Origin: Stenocarpella maydis
Taxonomy: Eukaryota > Ascomycota > Sordariomycetes > Diaporthales > Diaporthaceae
Direction of reading: 5' to 3'
Length of the DNA: 11,502 nucleotides
Assembly (NCBI GenBank): GCA_002270565.1
Contig: NQMI01000201.1
Location: forward strand, 1-11,502
Shown: in pieces, positions 1 to 7,436 of the stretch
How the letters are laid out: each line of letters starts with the position of its first letter
Position numbering within the stretch: position 1 is the stretch's first letter
Made by a program: the position numbers and the translations under genes
The notes under the pieces: generated by a model
Told to the model about the DNA's origin: nothing
The model's database searches: none
The model's input: only the letters and a program-made list of their open reading frames with translations

Positions 1-15
1 CGGTAGGGTCTGGGT

Positions 16-25
16 GCAAATTTGC
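16..25. promoter_or_regulatory. Palindrome GCAAATTTGC in LTR-1 copy A
   Basis: The perfect 10-bp palindrome GCAAATTTGC lies within GTGCAAATTTGCAAATGCC and recurs in copy B at 4887-4896. A shorter form, GTGCAAATGC, is repeated at 205-214 in copy A and 5075-5084 in copy B, and again in copy C. Retention in diverged copies, upstream of the promoter in the minus-strand sense of the LTR, suggests protein-binding sites in the U3 region. That role is inference. Confidence 0.4.
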
Positions 26-315
26 AAATGCCGGAGAATTCGCTCTTCCAACACCCCATCTTTGGTTCCAAGCCACCAGCCAACAATAGCCCCTGCAAAA
101 TGCCCATATTAAGTATATATAAACTTATTCAAGCTATATAATGCATCAAGTTATATACTTTTTGGGTAAAGAAATTAAGGTAATGGCCAAGAGGTCTGAA
201 TTAGGTGCAAATGCAGGCCAAAATAAACGACTCACGGCCACCAAAAACTCATCTTGCCGTCCGGCGGCACGGCATGGGCGTACTTAGCGAAAATCCCCTG
301 CCTTGACTCGCAAGG

Positions 316-414
316 TCTAGGGTAACTCCTTGTAGGAAGTTCTAGGGGTAACTCCTTATAAAGAAGTCTAGGGTAACTCCTTACAAGAAGTCTAGGGTAA
401 CTCCTTGCAGGAAG
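316..414. repeat. Four-unit 24-bp tandem array in LTR-1 copy A
   Basis: There are four head-to-tail units of about 24-26 bp, each beginning TCTAGGGTAACTCCTT and ending GAAG (316-339, 341-366, 367-390, 391-414). Unit 2 is 26 bp and has an extra G. Copies B and C have three units in the same place. In the minus-strand LTR sense the array lies close behind the TG terminus, in U3. An open frame at 232-420 (minus) is only a read-through of this array (repeating Ser-Tyr-Pro-Arg) and is not called as a gene. Confidence 0.85.
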
Positions 415-447
415 TGCCAACGCCCTGCTGAGCGGTTCCGTTTAACA

Positions 448-778
448 TTAGTAATAATAAGTATAAGTTTATATCGTTTATTTCTTTAGCCTAGCTTAAT
501 TAGCTTACTGGCTTACTAATAAGCTAGTAAATTTAGTAATCTAGTAGCTTACTTAGCTTACTACCCTGCTGTTAATCTAAGTGATCCCTCTTTATATAAG
601 CAAGCAATCTAGGTTATATGTACTAATAGCTGTGCCTCTTCTTAAAAGCTTAGCTAGCTGGCCCATAGGGTTTACCTATACCTATAGGGGACCAATAGTC
701 CGTATTATGAACCAACACGATGGCACCCCGGAACCCAGGGTAATCAAGACTAACTGTCACAATGCAACCCTAAGACAA
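448..778. other. Stretch without a recognisable gene
   Basis: The stretch 448-600 is AT-rich and built of degenerate TAGCTTACT-like words, with TAGCTTA or GGCTTACT recurring between about 485 and 565 on both strands. The stretch 600-778 is less AT-rich. It shares only a short word, TTATGAACCA, with 3420-3429, the inner edge of the right arm of the 2341-3855 element, so it may be a diverged inner part of the copy-1 arm. A 73-residue open frame at 581-802 (plus) has no recognisable motif and runs into the repeat arm, so it is not called. Confidence 0.5.
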
Positions 779-1155
779 GGGTTAGGGTTAGGGACCTACT
801 AACCAGGGTGGACTAATAGGACTAACAAGCGGTCCAGTTAACTATAAGGCTAGACCGCACAAGTTAATAAGCGGTCTATATGATCTATTACTAAAGATGG
901 ATAAAGAGTTAGAATTTATATATAGATATAGTTATTACTAGAATACATAGCTCTTATAAAACAGACTCTTTAGTTATTAATCTAAGTATTTAGTCTTATT
1001 AACTGAATAGCCTTATAGCTTCTAATTATACTCTCTTTATAAATAGTATCTTTATATACTATAACTTAATTATATACTACCTTTATGCTACTTTACTAAT
1101 ATAAACTCTATAGGTTACTCATTAAATATTATAAAGATTTAATATAATTATAATA
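779..1155 (-). repeat. TGTAATGA-family arm, copy 1 (right-arm orientation)
   Basis: The segment begins with GGGTTAGGGTTAGGGACC and continues through the block GAGTTAGAAT, TAGTTATTACTA, TAGCTCTTATAAAA, GACTCTTTAGTTATTAATC, AAGTATTTAG, AATAGCCTTATAGCT. The same ordered blocks occur at 3533-3760 and, reverse-complemented, at 2440-2663 and 8020-8258. Its outer end, near 1155, is heavily altered compared with 3855. Between the TTAGGG words and the block starting near 900 it carries a unique cassette of about 110 bp that uses the word GCGGTC (829-834, 871-876) and its complement GACCGC (853-858). No internal gene like that at 2852 is seen to its left, so this is a partial or recombined copy. Confidence 0.65.
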
Positions 1156-1240
1156 TTTGAATAACTCTTATTTGAAATAACTATGCATATAACTAATTAA
1201 GTAATATAAAGATATAATATTAACTACCTTCTTTAATAAT
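1156..1240 (-). pseudogene. Gypsy reverse-transcriptase scrap adjoining arm copy 1
   Basis: Read on the minus strand, 1240 to 1223 gives Ile-Ile-Lys-Glu-Gly-Ser. This resembles the IKEG(D/S)E motif that precedes the F(R/K)TRYG...Y-x-V-M-P-F-G-L core of Ty3/gypsy RT. The remaining bases down to 1156 end in a reading Gln-Ile-Arg-Val-Ile, as expected just before PFGL. The middle needs an indel to stay in register. At the nucleotide level the piece also resembles 3856-3918. The fragment is short and RIPed, so the RT call is tentative. Confidence 0.4.
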
Positions 1241-1345
1241 AAATAGGCTTAAATTATAAGTACTTAGGAAATAGCCCTATAGATTAGAGCCCTTTAATAG
1301 AAAATTAACTATATCTATATAATTTAGCAAGCTAAGGCTTATAAT

Positions 1346-2340
1346 ATAAATAAGCCTAGCCCTTATAAGGGAGATAAGGAAACCCTTTAGGGATTCCTTA
1401 CTTAATATTATATTTACTTCTAGTACTATAAGCTTTAGTTTGGAATTAATTATAATAAGATTGTCTTTACTAAATATTAGCTTAAGGAAAATGCTGTTAC
1501 TTAATTTAAACTTACTCTTAAAGACTACTTAGAGAATAATAAAATAAACTAGAATAATAATACTAAAGCTATTTTTAGAAAATATAATAACTTTAAGTAA
1601 GCCTTAAAGGATGCCTTTAGCAACCTAAATAAGAAATAAACTGCTAAATAATAGCTTATATAACTCAAATAGTAAGGCTTAGCTTCTAAATATATTATAT
1701 ACTTTAAGTAACTTACTACTTATATTAGTTAGGGTAATAAAGTACTTATAAGCTAATTCTATAAAGGACTTAAAGAAGATATAAAAGATAAGCTTTCTAA
1801 GGCGGATAGATCTAATAAATTTGCAAAGTATATTATTATAGCTATATATATTAATAACTAACTATTTAAATAATAATAAGGGTAATAATATAGAATTACC
1901 TCTAATACACATCTAGGACCTATACAACTCAATACAGTACAACAGCACTCTAATAATAATTAGAAGTGTTATAATTATAAAAGGCTAGAATATTTCTTAA
2001 AGAAATACTGCTAACCCAGGAAATAACTATAGAAACCCACCCCAAAAGGATAATAATAGATTAATATAATTATTTATTATGAATAACCTAAATAATATAG
2101 CTATTTACCTAATAAGGAATACTTAGTATACTCAGAAGGCAAGATACCTTATATTTATTAACCTAACCTCTATATACAATATCTAATTCACCCTAATGAA
2201 AACAAACCCAAGAGTCTAAATAACCTACTAACTATTCCTAAGAAAGTAGTAAATACTAGCCCTAAGTATAAAGCTCTTAACTAGACCTCTTACTTTAATA
2301 ACTAGTACTTACTATACCTTTTAGAAAAAGAAGCCTCTAG
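1346..2340 (+). pseudogene. Gypsy lineage X gag/linker polyprotein, RIP-ruined and truncated
   Basis: In Ty3/gypsy elements gag forms the particle and binds RNA. Here a largely continuous frame begins near NKPSPYKGDKETL (1349) and passes through a gag core with many stops at Gln, Arg and Trp positions. It reaches a CCHC zinc knuckle at 1967-2008, in which the second Cys (1976), the His (1991) and the last Cys (2006) all read Tyr, each explained by one G-to-A or C-to-T change. It ends in the fungal-gypsy linker motif (the counterpart of W-x-x-C-x-D-D...C...H...K-E) at 2264-2340, where Trp became a stop, both Cys and the His became Tyr, and Asp became Asn. It is cut at 2340, just after KEASS, by the TGTAATGA element. 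Protease, RT and integrase of this lineage are not seen. The true start is uncertain. Confidence 0.75.
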
Positions 2341-2765
2341 TGTAATGATCAGAGGGTTCCGAGTCCTTTAAACCTAAGAGATCAAGGGTTTATATTTGGA
2401 ATACATGATTAGGCGATTATTAAGCCATGTTATTAATTTAACAATGATTACTAGCTGTAAGGCTATTTAAGGTGAATACTTAGATTAATAACTAAAGATT
2501 CTATTCTATAAAAGCTATCTACTATAGTAATAACTATGTCCTTATATATTCTAACTCTTTATCTATTGTTAATAGTATCAATAGCAATCCTATTAATTAA
2601 GTATTGCTTCATAGAGTTGATACTGATTCCATTGATTGTGGTAGGTCCCTAACCCTAACCCTAGTAGGGTGGCTTACTGCTAACCTTAGGCAGGGAAGCG
2701 CGTTGGGAGCTAATCTGTGGCTTGTAAGGGTTGTCTTCTACAGTAGTTAGCGGCTAATAATTATA
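2341..2765 (+). repeat. Left inverted arm of the TGTAATGA element
   Basis: Outer end TGTAATGATCAGAGGG; inner end near GTCTTCTACAGTAGTTAGCGGC (last shared bases about 2765). It pairs with 3433-3855 and aligns with copy 4 from 7911. It contains CCCTAACCCTAACCCTA at 2647-2663 and the arm-specific cassette at about 2561-2646. The left arm shows fewer terminal changes than the right arm. Confidence 0.7.
2574..2624. repeat. Nested hairpin in the variable cassette of the left arm
   Basis: AGTATCAA (2574-2581) pairs with TTGATACT (2617-2624), and inside it AGCAAT (2583-2588) pairs with ATTGCT (2603-2608). The right arm keeps a related but altered form with CTATCAA and TTGATAG near 3580-3605. Copies 1 and 4 have unrelated sequence at this place, built from other short inverted words. 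Confidence 0.6.
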
Positions 2766-2767
2766 GG

Positions 2768-2851
2768 TTTATAATACTATCTCCCTTCTTATTTCCTTTA
2801 TTCTTAAAAGTATTCCTGTAAGTATTTTTAGGTTTGTTTGTGTTTTTATTT
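2768..2851 (+). promoter_or_regulatory. Pyrimidine-rich leader of the element's gene
   Basis: TATAATACTATCTCCCTTCTT followed by TTTCCTTTATTCTTAAAAGTA leads to ATG at 2852. The same stretch is conserved in copy 4 (about 8366-8445) before ATG 8446, although both copies are RIPed elsewhere. CT-rich tracts upstream of start codons are common in filamentous fungal promoters and 5' leaders. The role is inferred from position and conservation. Confidence 0.4.
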
Positions 2852-3448
2852 ATGTCTTTTTAATTTATTATATTGGGTAGGGTTACTAAATCTTATCCCG
2901 CAAAGTCTTTTTCTGTTACTAAGTATAAGGCTGCTCTTCTTTTTACTATTACCTTAAAAGATAGCGTTATCCTTATGCCTTATTCCTACTATAAAGAATA
3001 TAACCTGGCTAAGGATTGCAAGGTTGCTGATTTGGAGTCTACCTGCTGCTAGACTTATGTCTATCTCAACTTATCCAATTGTAATGTTTAAGGTCTTACT
3101 CCCAACTAGCTGAATAAGGTTATCCTAATATATTATTAGTTGGAGGAGGAGCTAGAGGCTGTAGAGAAGGAAGCCTAGCGGCTAAATATAAGGATCCTAC
3201 GCCTTTATAAATAGAAGCGGATATAGTATAAGAAGATAATGCGTGTAGTTTATTAGGGTATTAATAATATGGAGGAGTTAGAGCGAGTAGAGAAGGAGGA
3301 GGCTGAAGTAAAGTGAGTGCGGATTGCTAAATAATCTGCTGAGGCTGTATGAAGGAGCTCTACAGAGGAGGCTAGTAGAATGGTAGTATAGGAGGCTTGG
3401 CTGCATTCCGAGGGTGATGTTATGAACCACCAGGCGATTGGCGGCTGA
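2852..3448 (+). pseudogene. Degenerate small Cys-rich, coiled-coil protein gene of the TGTAATGA element
   Basis: One frame runs from ATG 2852 to TGA 3446-3448 with no frameshift and about 13 internal stops, nearly all at positions where CAA, CAG, CGA or TGG would be expected, so the damage is RIP. ATG 2852 is supported by copy 4, whose ATG at 8446 is followed by the same Met-x-Phe-stop pattern. The N-terminal third has two Cys clusters: Tyr-Ser-Tyr-Tyr...Asp-Cys at 2981-3019, where both Tyr at 2981 and 2990 are G-to-A forms of Cys, then Cys-Cys...Asn-Cys near 3044-3080. The second half is Glu/Lys/Arg-rich (LEEELEAVEKEA, then a basic stretch, then NNMEELERVEKEEAE) and would form a coiled coil. 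This layout resembles a small protein of unknown function that is repeated in many ascomycete genomes (Cys-rich head, RGxP-like spacer, basic coiled coil). I recall that family by its general form only and give no symbol. The C-terminus overlaps the start of the right arm. Confidence 0.65.
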
Positions 3449-3855
3449 CTACCGCAGAAGACAACCCCGTAGGTCAGGAGCCGGCTCCTGAAAAGGTCGT
3501 CCCACCTGATCCAATTAGTAACACCACCTTACTAGGGTTAGGGTTAGGGACCTACCAGAATTGATGGGATCAGTATTAACTCTATCAAGCAACACCTAGT
3601 TGATAGCATTATCATCAATCCTATCAAGCTACTAAAGAGTCGGAACATATATACGGATATAGTTATTACTATAATAGATAGCTCTTATAATATAGACTCT
3701 TTAGTTATTAATCTAAGTATTTAATCCTAATATTAAATAGCCTTATAGCTAGTAATTATTATTAAATTAATGAATATTACTTATTAACTACCTAATAATA
3801 TATTCTAAATATAAACCCTTAATCTTTTAGGTTTAAAAACCCTCTAATTATTATA
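3433..3855 (-). repeat. Right inverted arm of the TGTAATGA element
   Basis: Inner end GGCGATTGGCGGCTGACTAC; outer end AACCCTCTAATTATTATA. It is the reverse complement of 2341-2765, with TAGGGTTAGGGTTAGGG at 3533-3549. The inner 100 bases are GC-richer and keep CpA and CpG, whereas the left arm there is more altered, so RIP load is uneven between the arms. About 9-10 bases next to the terminus (counterpart of GGACTCGG in the left arm) are missing near 3835. Confidence 0.7.
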
Positions 3856-3918
3856 TTTTAATAACTCTTATTTATATATTGCTATACAGACTTTAAGTAA
3901 TATTATATATAGAACCCT
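3856..3918 (-). pseudogene. Gypsy reverse-transcriptase scrap adjoining the right arm
   Basis: The minus strand from 3918 reads Ile-Ile-Lys-Gly-Ser-x-Tyr, then Thr-stop-Ser-Leu-Tyr-Ser-Asn, then Ile-stop-Ile-Arg-Val-Ile, ending four bases before the arm. This fits the RT stretch IK(E)GSEYxTTFxSLYGNYxYRV(M/L) that precedes PFGL. The residues differ from the lineage Y RT at 7840-7910, so a different gypsy lineage donated it. The piece lies head to head with the start of gag Y at about 3923. It is short and mutated, hence moderate confidence. Confidence 0.5.
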
Positions 3919-4813
3919 TTATAATACTGGACTCCGAAATAACCACTCTTACTTGCAACCTCATGCATAAGCTTGGTAATATTATTAATCAGCTAACGGC
4001 TAATCCTTGAATGCAAGAGTTAGCTAATAAGGTAGCCTGACTTTATGCCCTTATAGATAAGCAAGCTTACTAGAATTAGGAAATGGAATAACTTTAAGAG
4101 GAAATTGCTACCCTCTAAGTAGGAGCTAATATTATTAACACCCCAATCTAAATAAAGGAATATATTAAACTTAATACTCCAGCCCTATATAATGAAACTG
4201 CTAGATAACTTCAGGCACACCTAATGCAGGTTAGGGCCTATTAGCACTTCCACGAGTTAGATATGTAGCCTAGCGGGAAAAGGGTTATACATATATCCTC
4301 TTTCCTTAAAGGAAGAGCCTTAGCTTGGTTTAAACCCTACTTAACTAACTTTGTTCATGCAGAATCATTTAAAGCCTGTAAGCTTAAAATACAGCAAATT
4401 TTTAGCAGCTATAAAGGCTATAAGACTGCCCTTAGGTCCCTATTTTAAGACCCAAATGAAGAATAATAGGCAGAAAGAGACCTAGTAAATTACAAATAGT
4501 GCGGCTTAGTAATTAACTATACTATAGAATTCTAGTAAATTTATACTAAAATCGATTATACTAATAATATAAAGAAATTTATATTTTACTATAAATTAAA
4601 GGATGAAGTAAAGAATAAACTTGGTAAGCTTATAAACTAACTTAATAATTTTTTATACTACATAAAAATAGCTATCTAAACTTCTGATGAATTTGTGCTA
4701 TAGAATAGCATTCAGTTCAGCGTGTGTGTGTTTCGGCAGGGTCGCAGTATGGTGCTCTGAGGCGAATTGGGACGATTGACAATGGTCTGGACAACTTTGT
4801 ATTGAATTAAGTT

Positions 4814-4852
4814 GGGCTTCTGTAAGCCCTCCTTATATACCCTCCGACGTCG
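4814..4852 (-). promoter_or_regulatory. LTR-1 core promoter: ACGT palindrome, TATA box, stem-loop
   Basis: Minus-strand order: CGACGTCG palindrome (4845-4852, a CRE-like ACGT core), then TATATAAGG (4831-4839), then GGGCTT-ACAG-AAGCCC, a 6-bp stem with 4-base loop (4814-4829). Transcription would be expected to start about 25-35 bases past the TATA box, near 4800-4810, and to run toward 4683. This is the only well-formed promoter I see in the window. The element has no body in this window, so it may serve only as a stray promoter. Copies A and C lack this part. Confidence 0.6.
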
Positions 4853-5173
4853 TCTCACCCCTGGGCACGCTGCGGTCGGCTCTGGTGCAAATTTGCAAAT
4901 GCCGGAAAATTCGCCCTTCCAACACACCATCTTTGGTTCCAAGCAGCCAGCCAACCATAGCCCTAGCAATGCCCAAATTAAGTACATACAAACTTCAGAA
5001 ATCAGGCTATCCAATGCACTAAGTCATATACTTTTTGGGTAAGAAATAAGGGTAATGCAGAGGTCTGAATTAAGGTGCAAATGCAGGCCAAAATAATCGA
5101 CTCACGGCCACCAAACTCATCTTGCGTCACGCACGCACTGGGCGTACTTAGCGAAAATCGCCTGACTCGCAAG

Positions 5174-5247
5174 TCTAGGGTAACTCCTTGCTATGAAGTC
5201 TAGGGTAACTCCTTACAACGAAGTCTAGGGTAACTCTTTGCACGGAG
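5174..5247. repeat. Three-unit tandem array in LTR-1 copy B
   Basis: Units of 24-25 bp beginning TCTAGGGTAACTC at 5174-5198, 5199-5223 and 5224-5247. Each unit has the same variant spacer as its counterpart in copy C (GCTATGAAG against GCTAGGAAG, ACAACGAAG, GCACGGAG), so unit order has been stable since B and C separated. Confidence 0.85.
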
Positions 5248-5620
5248 TACCAACGCCCTGCTGAGCGGTTCCGTTTAACAAAACTAATAATAGACTTTAT
5301 GAATAATGCTTAAAAAGACGGAATAAACTTCTAAATAACCCTTATTTTATAAATATAAGCTAAATATGGGAAGAAAATACTAGAAACTAAGTACCCAGTA
5401 GGGATAGCACACAGGCCCTATAGAGTTAAATGCTGCCTAATATAAGGATAAGAAAAACATTAAGTGCTATAACTATAATAAGATGGGATACTTTACTTTA
5501 GAATGCAGGGCTCTAAAGAAGAATAGGAATTAGAAGTTAGTACCTAAAGGAACCTAATAAGCTAATGAAGCTACTCATTAGGCTAATGTAGCTACCCGTA
5601 AGGCATAAGGACCACCTAGG

Positions 5621-6811
5621 TTTAAATTGCAATAGGAACTTGTAAATGAGTACTATATTTATGGAATAACTATATATAATTAATGCTAGGTATATTTAGA
5701 TTAGAACCTAGATAAAGGATATAACTTCTATAACCCTAATAAAGAAGACCTTTATAATAGCCTATACTTCTTACAATATACTAAGTCCTAGTATAAGAAA
5801 TATTAGAAGGATAAGGCGCAGTAGCAGCTTGTCCTACTAATGAAAAATCCCCAGAAGCCTAGGATGATATATATATTGCTTAATTGGATAGCTTGCTTTA
5901 ATAACAGCTATGCTACTTATTACAGTAATAAGGAAGCCACTAAGTGGTTTCCTAAGAATACTTCAGGAAAGCAGGGAAGAACCCTAGCAGTAGGAAATAG
6001 GGAGGAGCTCCTATAGATTAATCCCAAGGTGGAAGGAAAACCTATCTTTTAGGCTATACTTGCGCTATAAATGTAGTAAAAGGAACCACAAGACTACCTA
6101 GAGTAAGCACCCCTTCTAGCCCTAAGAACTGATATTATAGTAGTTATAATTGCAGGAAGACCTTTTAAAGAAATTATAAAATAGCCTACCCAGGAATACA
6201 GAAGGCCAGGAGATATAGGACGCATGTATCCTATGTACAACAAGCATAAGGATATCTCTTAAGTATTATATATTTATAACAGATATAAGGAATATATAAG
6301 GGAGAAAACTAAGTATAATTAGTTTCCCTAATAATATCTAGATAAAGATATTAAGCATATATATAAGCATAATAACTTTAAGAACTAGCACCTATATTAG
6401 AAATATAATAAGATAGGATACACCCTAATAAGGCTGGACTCCTATATACCCTTAGAATGCCTATAAAACCCTAATAAATAGGTAGATTATAACAAGCCAA
6501 TTTGCAAGGTATACATGCTTAATAAGGCTTAAGATTAGCATTTACTAAGATAGCAGGGGCTGCTGCTTAAAACTCTAATAATAAAGGAATAGGATTATAG
6601 CATATAATAGCTAATTAATAATTTATAAGAGTTATAAGATATCACTAAGCAAAACCTTGAAAGCATTAAGAAGGTCCTAGCAGCAGATAAGTAATTAAAA
6701 AACTAGAAGGGCTATTTATAAAACCTTAGATAGCAACCAACTATATTATGAGGTACTTATGCGCAATAGCAAACAACTACAGCCACCTAATGGTTCAGGT
6801 TGAGCTAGAAA
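5621..6811 (+). pseudogene. Gypsy lineage Y linker between gag and protease
   Basis: A gag-pol spacer with scattered stops and no enzyme domain. The recognisable landmark is at about 5878-5955: Leu-Asn-Trp-x-Ala-Cys-Phe-Asn-Asn...Tyr-Ser-Asn-Lys-Glu-Ala-Thr-Lys-Trp-Phe-Pro. This matches a motif seen between the zinc knuckle and the protease in fungal gypsy polyproteins (W-T-A-C-x-D-D-x-C...H...K-E-x-x-W-F-P), with Asp to Asn and Cys/His to Tyr changes. Lineage X has the same motif at 2264-2340. Its role is unknown to me. The remainder to 6811 has only low-complexity Lys/Asn/Tyr-rich translation. Confidence 0.55.
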
Positions 6812-7130
6812 TCCACACATGCTTAGCACTTATTAATAGTAGAGCATAAGGAAATTTCATATCCCTAAAGGTAGTAAATAAATACTACCTATTATAGTAA
6901 AGAAAAAGGAACCCTATAGACTTAATATAGTAGATAGAACTAAAGTATTTTATAGTAATAGAATTATTAATATAGAGACTAATCCCCTCCTAGTTTGGAT
7001 TTACAACTATATAAAATCACTATTATTCAATATTACTAAGATAGCAAATCAGTAGTTAATCTTAAAAATACCTTAGTTAAGGAAGAATAATCCCTAAATT
7101 AATTAAACTACTAGCTAGATCTTTTAGGAT
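6812..7130 (+). pseudogene. Gypsy lineage Y aspartic protease, inactive
   Basis: The retropepsin domain would cut the polyprotein. The active-site motif ALI-D-S-G-A is seen at 6826-6846 as Ala-Leu-Ile-Asn-Ser-Arg-Ala: the catalytic Asp is Asn (6835-6837) and Gly is Arg (6841-6843), both G-to-A changes. The following Gly-Asn-Phe-Ile-Ser is kept. A one-base slip near 6890-6900 shifts the frame before Lys-Lys-Glu-Pro-Tyr-Arg-Leu. The domain closes with the I-x-x-I-P-W-L-R-x-x-N-P-x-I-N-W motif at about 7057-7110, Trp codons now stops. Confidence 0.75.
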
Positions 7131-7436
7131 AATACCATTCCCCAGAGGAAGGTTACAATCAACAGTAAGGGAAGGAGTTATATTACTAAGGATAGCAAAT
7201 AAGTAATGCACTTAAAGGGACCTATGGATACCTCTAGGAATTGGCAGGAGGCCTAACTCCAGAGAAATAGAGAAGGATTAAGCCACTCAAGCACCTCGCG
7301 GAAGGACCAAAGCTAATCAGGAGGTCACTACTTTAGCACAACCAATCAACACATAACACAGGAAACACAACAATACCTCCTTTACCTTAAAGAAAGAAAG
7401 GAAAAAAACAAAACCAATAGACTAGCACAAATACCA

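Larger units (their letters stand above)
1..447 (-). mobile_element. LTR-1 copy A, partial solo-LTR-like element
   Basis: This segment ends at 447 with CGGTTCCGTTTAACA, so on the minus strand it starts TGTTAAACGG, as an LTR would (TG start). It aligns with the right-hand part of copy B from about 4873 to 5280 and is cut by the window start, so the promoter and the other terminus are absent. It keeps many CpA and TpG dinucleotides, unlike the gypsy remnants around it, so it has largely escaped RIP. Compared with copies B and C it carries several small indels (for example around 160-200 and 255-275) and four instead of three internal repeat units, which points to an older copy or another subfamily. 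The flank after 447 is TTAGT; the matching target duplication would lie outside the window. No protein is expected from it. Confidence 0.75.
2341..3855 (+). mobile_element. TGTAATGA element: long inverted arms around a Cys-rich coiled-coil gene
   Basis: This 1,515-bp unit starts TGTAATGATCAGAGGGTT and ends AACCCTCTAATTATTATA, which is the inverted terminus with three C-to-T or G-to-A changes. The two arms, 2341-2765 and 3433-3855, are almost the same length and collinear (TTGTCTTCTAC / GCAGAAGACAA near the inner ends, CCCTAA / TTAGGG in the middle). Between them lies one degenerate gene (2852-3448) with a pyrimidine-rich leader. The architecture fits a non-autonomous DNA transposon with long terminal inverted repeats. 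No transposase is visible. The flanks differ (gypsy X on the left, an RT scrap on the right) and show no target duplication, so later rearrangement is likely. Copy 4 at 7911 shares the left arm and gene leader, showing the unit is repeated. Confidence 0.6.
4683..5280 (-). mobile_element. LTR-1 copy B, complete solo-LTR-like insert
   Basis: A 598-bp insert in gag Y. In the minus-strand sense it begins TGTTAAACGGAACCGC (at 5280), carries a three-unit tandem array, GCAAAT palindromes, an ACGT palindrome, a clear TATA box, a short stem-loop and a leader-like region, and ends ATTCATCAGA at 4683. U3 promoter then R-like order and the TG start suit a solo LTR, but the final bases are not the usual CA unless the last two are discounted. 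There is no coding region. The 100-residue open frame at 4712-5014 (minus) runs across the TATA box and is not kept in copy A. Unlike its host it is not RIPed, so it inserted after the gypsy was mutated, or was too short or too few in copy number to be targeted. Confidence 0.75.
4678..5285. repeat. 5-bp target-site duplication AAACT around LTR-1 copy B
   Basis: AAACT at 4678-4682 and again at 5281-5285 flank the insert exactly. The gag Y frame reads through the junction correctly when one copy is kept (Ile-Ala-Ile-stop-Thr then Asn-Asn-Arg-Leu-Tyr-Glu), which independently confirms the boundaries. Five base pairs is a usual duplication length for LTR-element integration. Confidence 0.85.
3923..5620 (+). 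pseudogene. Gypsy lineage Y gag, interrupted by LTR-1 copy B
   Basis: The frame starts near LDSEITTLTCNL (about 3924), runs through a Leu/Glu-rich N-terminal coil and reaches the retrotransposon gag core with GRALAWFKPYL (4315-4347). After the copy B insertion it continues with TNNRLYE (5283-5303), the conserved end of the gag core. Removing 4683-5280 plus one AAACT restores this frame exactly. A CCHC knuckle follows at 5465-5506, in which the second Cys (5474) and the His (5489) read Tyr. Stops sit at Gln and Arg positions. The part 3930-4400 is less damaged than the later pol region. No function remains. Confidence 0.85.

Noticed and set aside
232..420. 62-residue open frame, minus strand
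   Set aside because: It is a translation of the 24-bp tandem array (repeating Ser-Tyr-Pro-Arg) in LTR-1 copy A, and the array length changes between copies.
485..565. CRISPR-like or satellite array of TAGCTTACT words
   Set aside because: The words are irregular in spacing and orientation with no constant repeat and spacer; treated as AT-rich low complexity.
779..793. True telomere or chromosome end
   Set aside because: There are only two to three TTAGGG units, the same in four dispersed arms and both orientations; they are internal parts of a repeat.
581..802. 73-residue open frame, plus strand
   Set aside because: It has no motif or clear start context and runs into the TTAGGG words of a repeat arm.
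2290..2340. Minus-strand RT fragment (Ala-Ser-Phe...Tyr) at the left flank of the TGTAATGA element
   Set aside because: The plus-strand reading as the gypsy X linker motif matches lineage Y over about 24 residues and is much better supported.
3433..3918. Right arm as the 5' LTR of gypsy Y with a primer-binding site before gag
   Set aside because: Considered because gag Y begins 68 bp downstream and gag X lies behind a similar arm. Set aside because the arm has an inverted partner of equal length, and the intervening bases read better as minus-strand RT. Not fully excluded.
4712..5014. 100-residue open frame, minus strand, longest intact frame in the window
   Set aside because: It lies wholly in LTR-1 copy B, spans the TATA box, and is not preserved in copy A, so it is chance.
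4812..5042. 76-residue open frame, plus strand
   Set aside because: It is antisense to the same LTR, with no family resemblance; a shadow frame.
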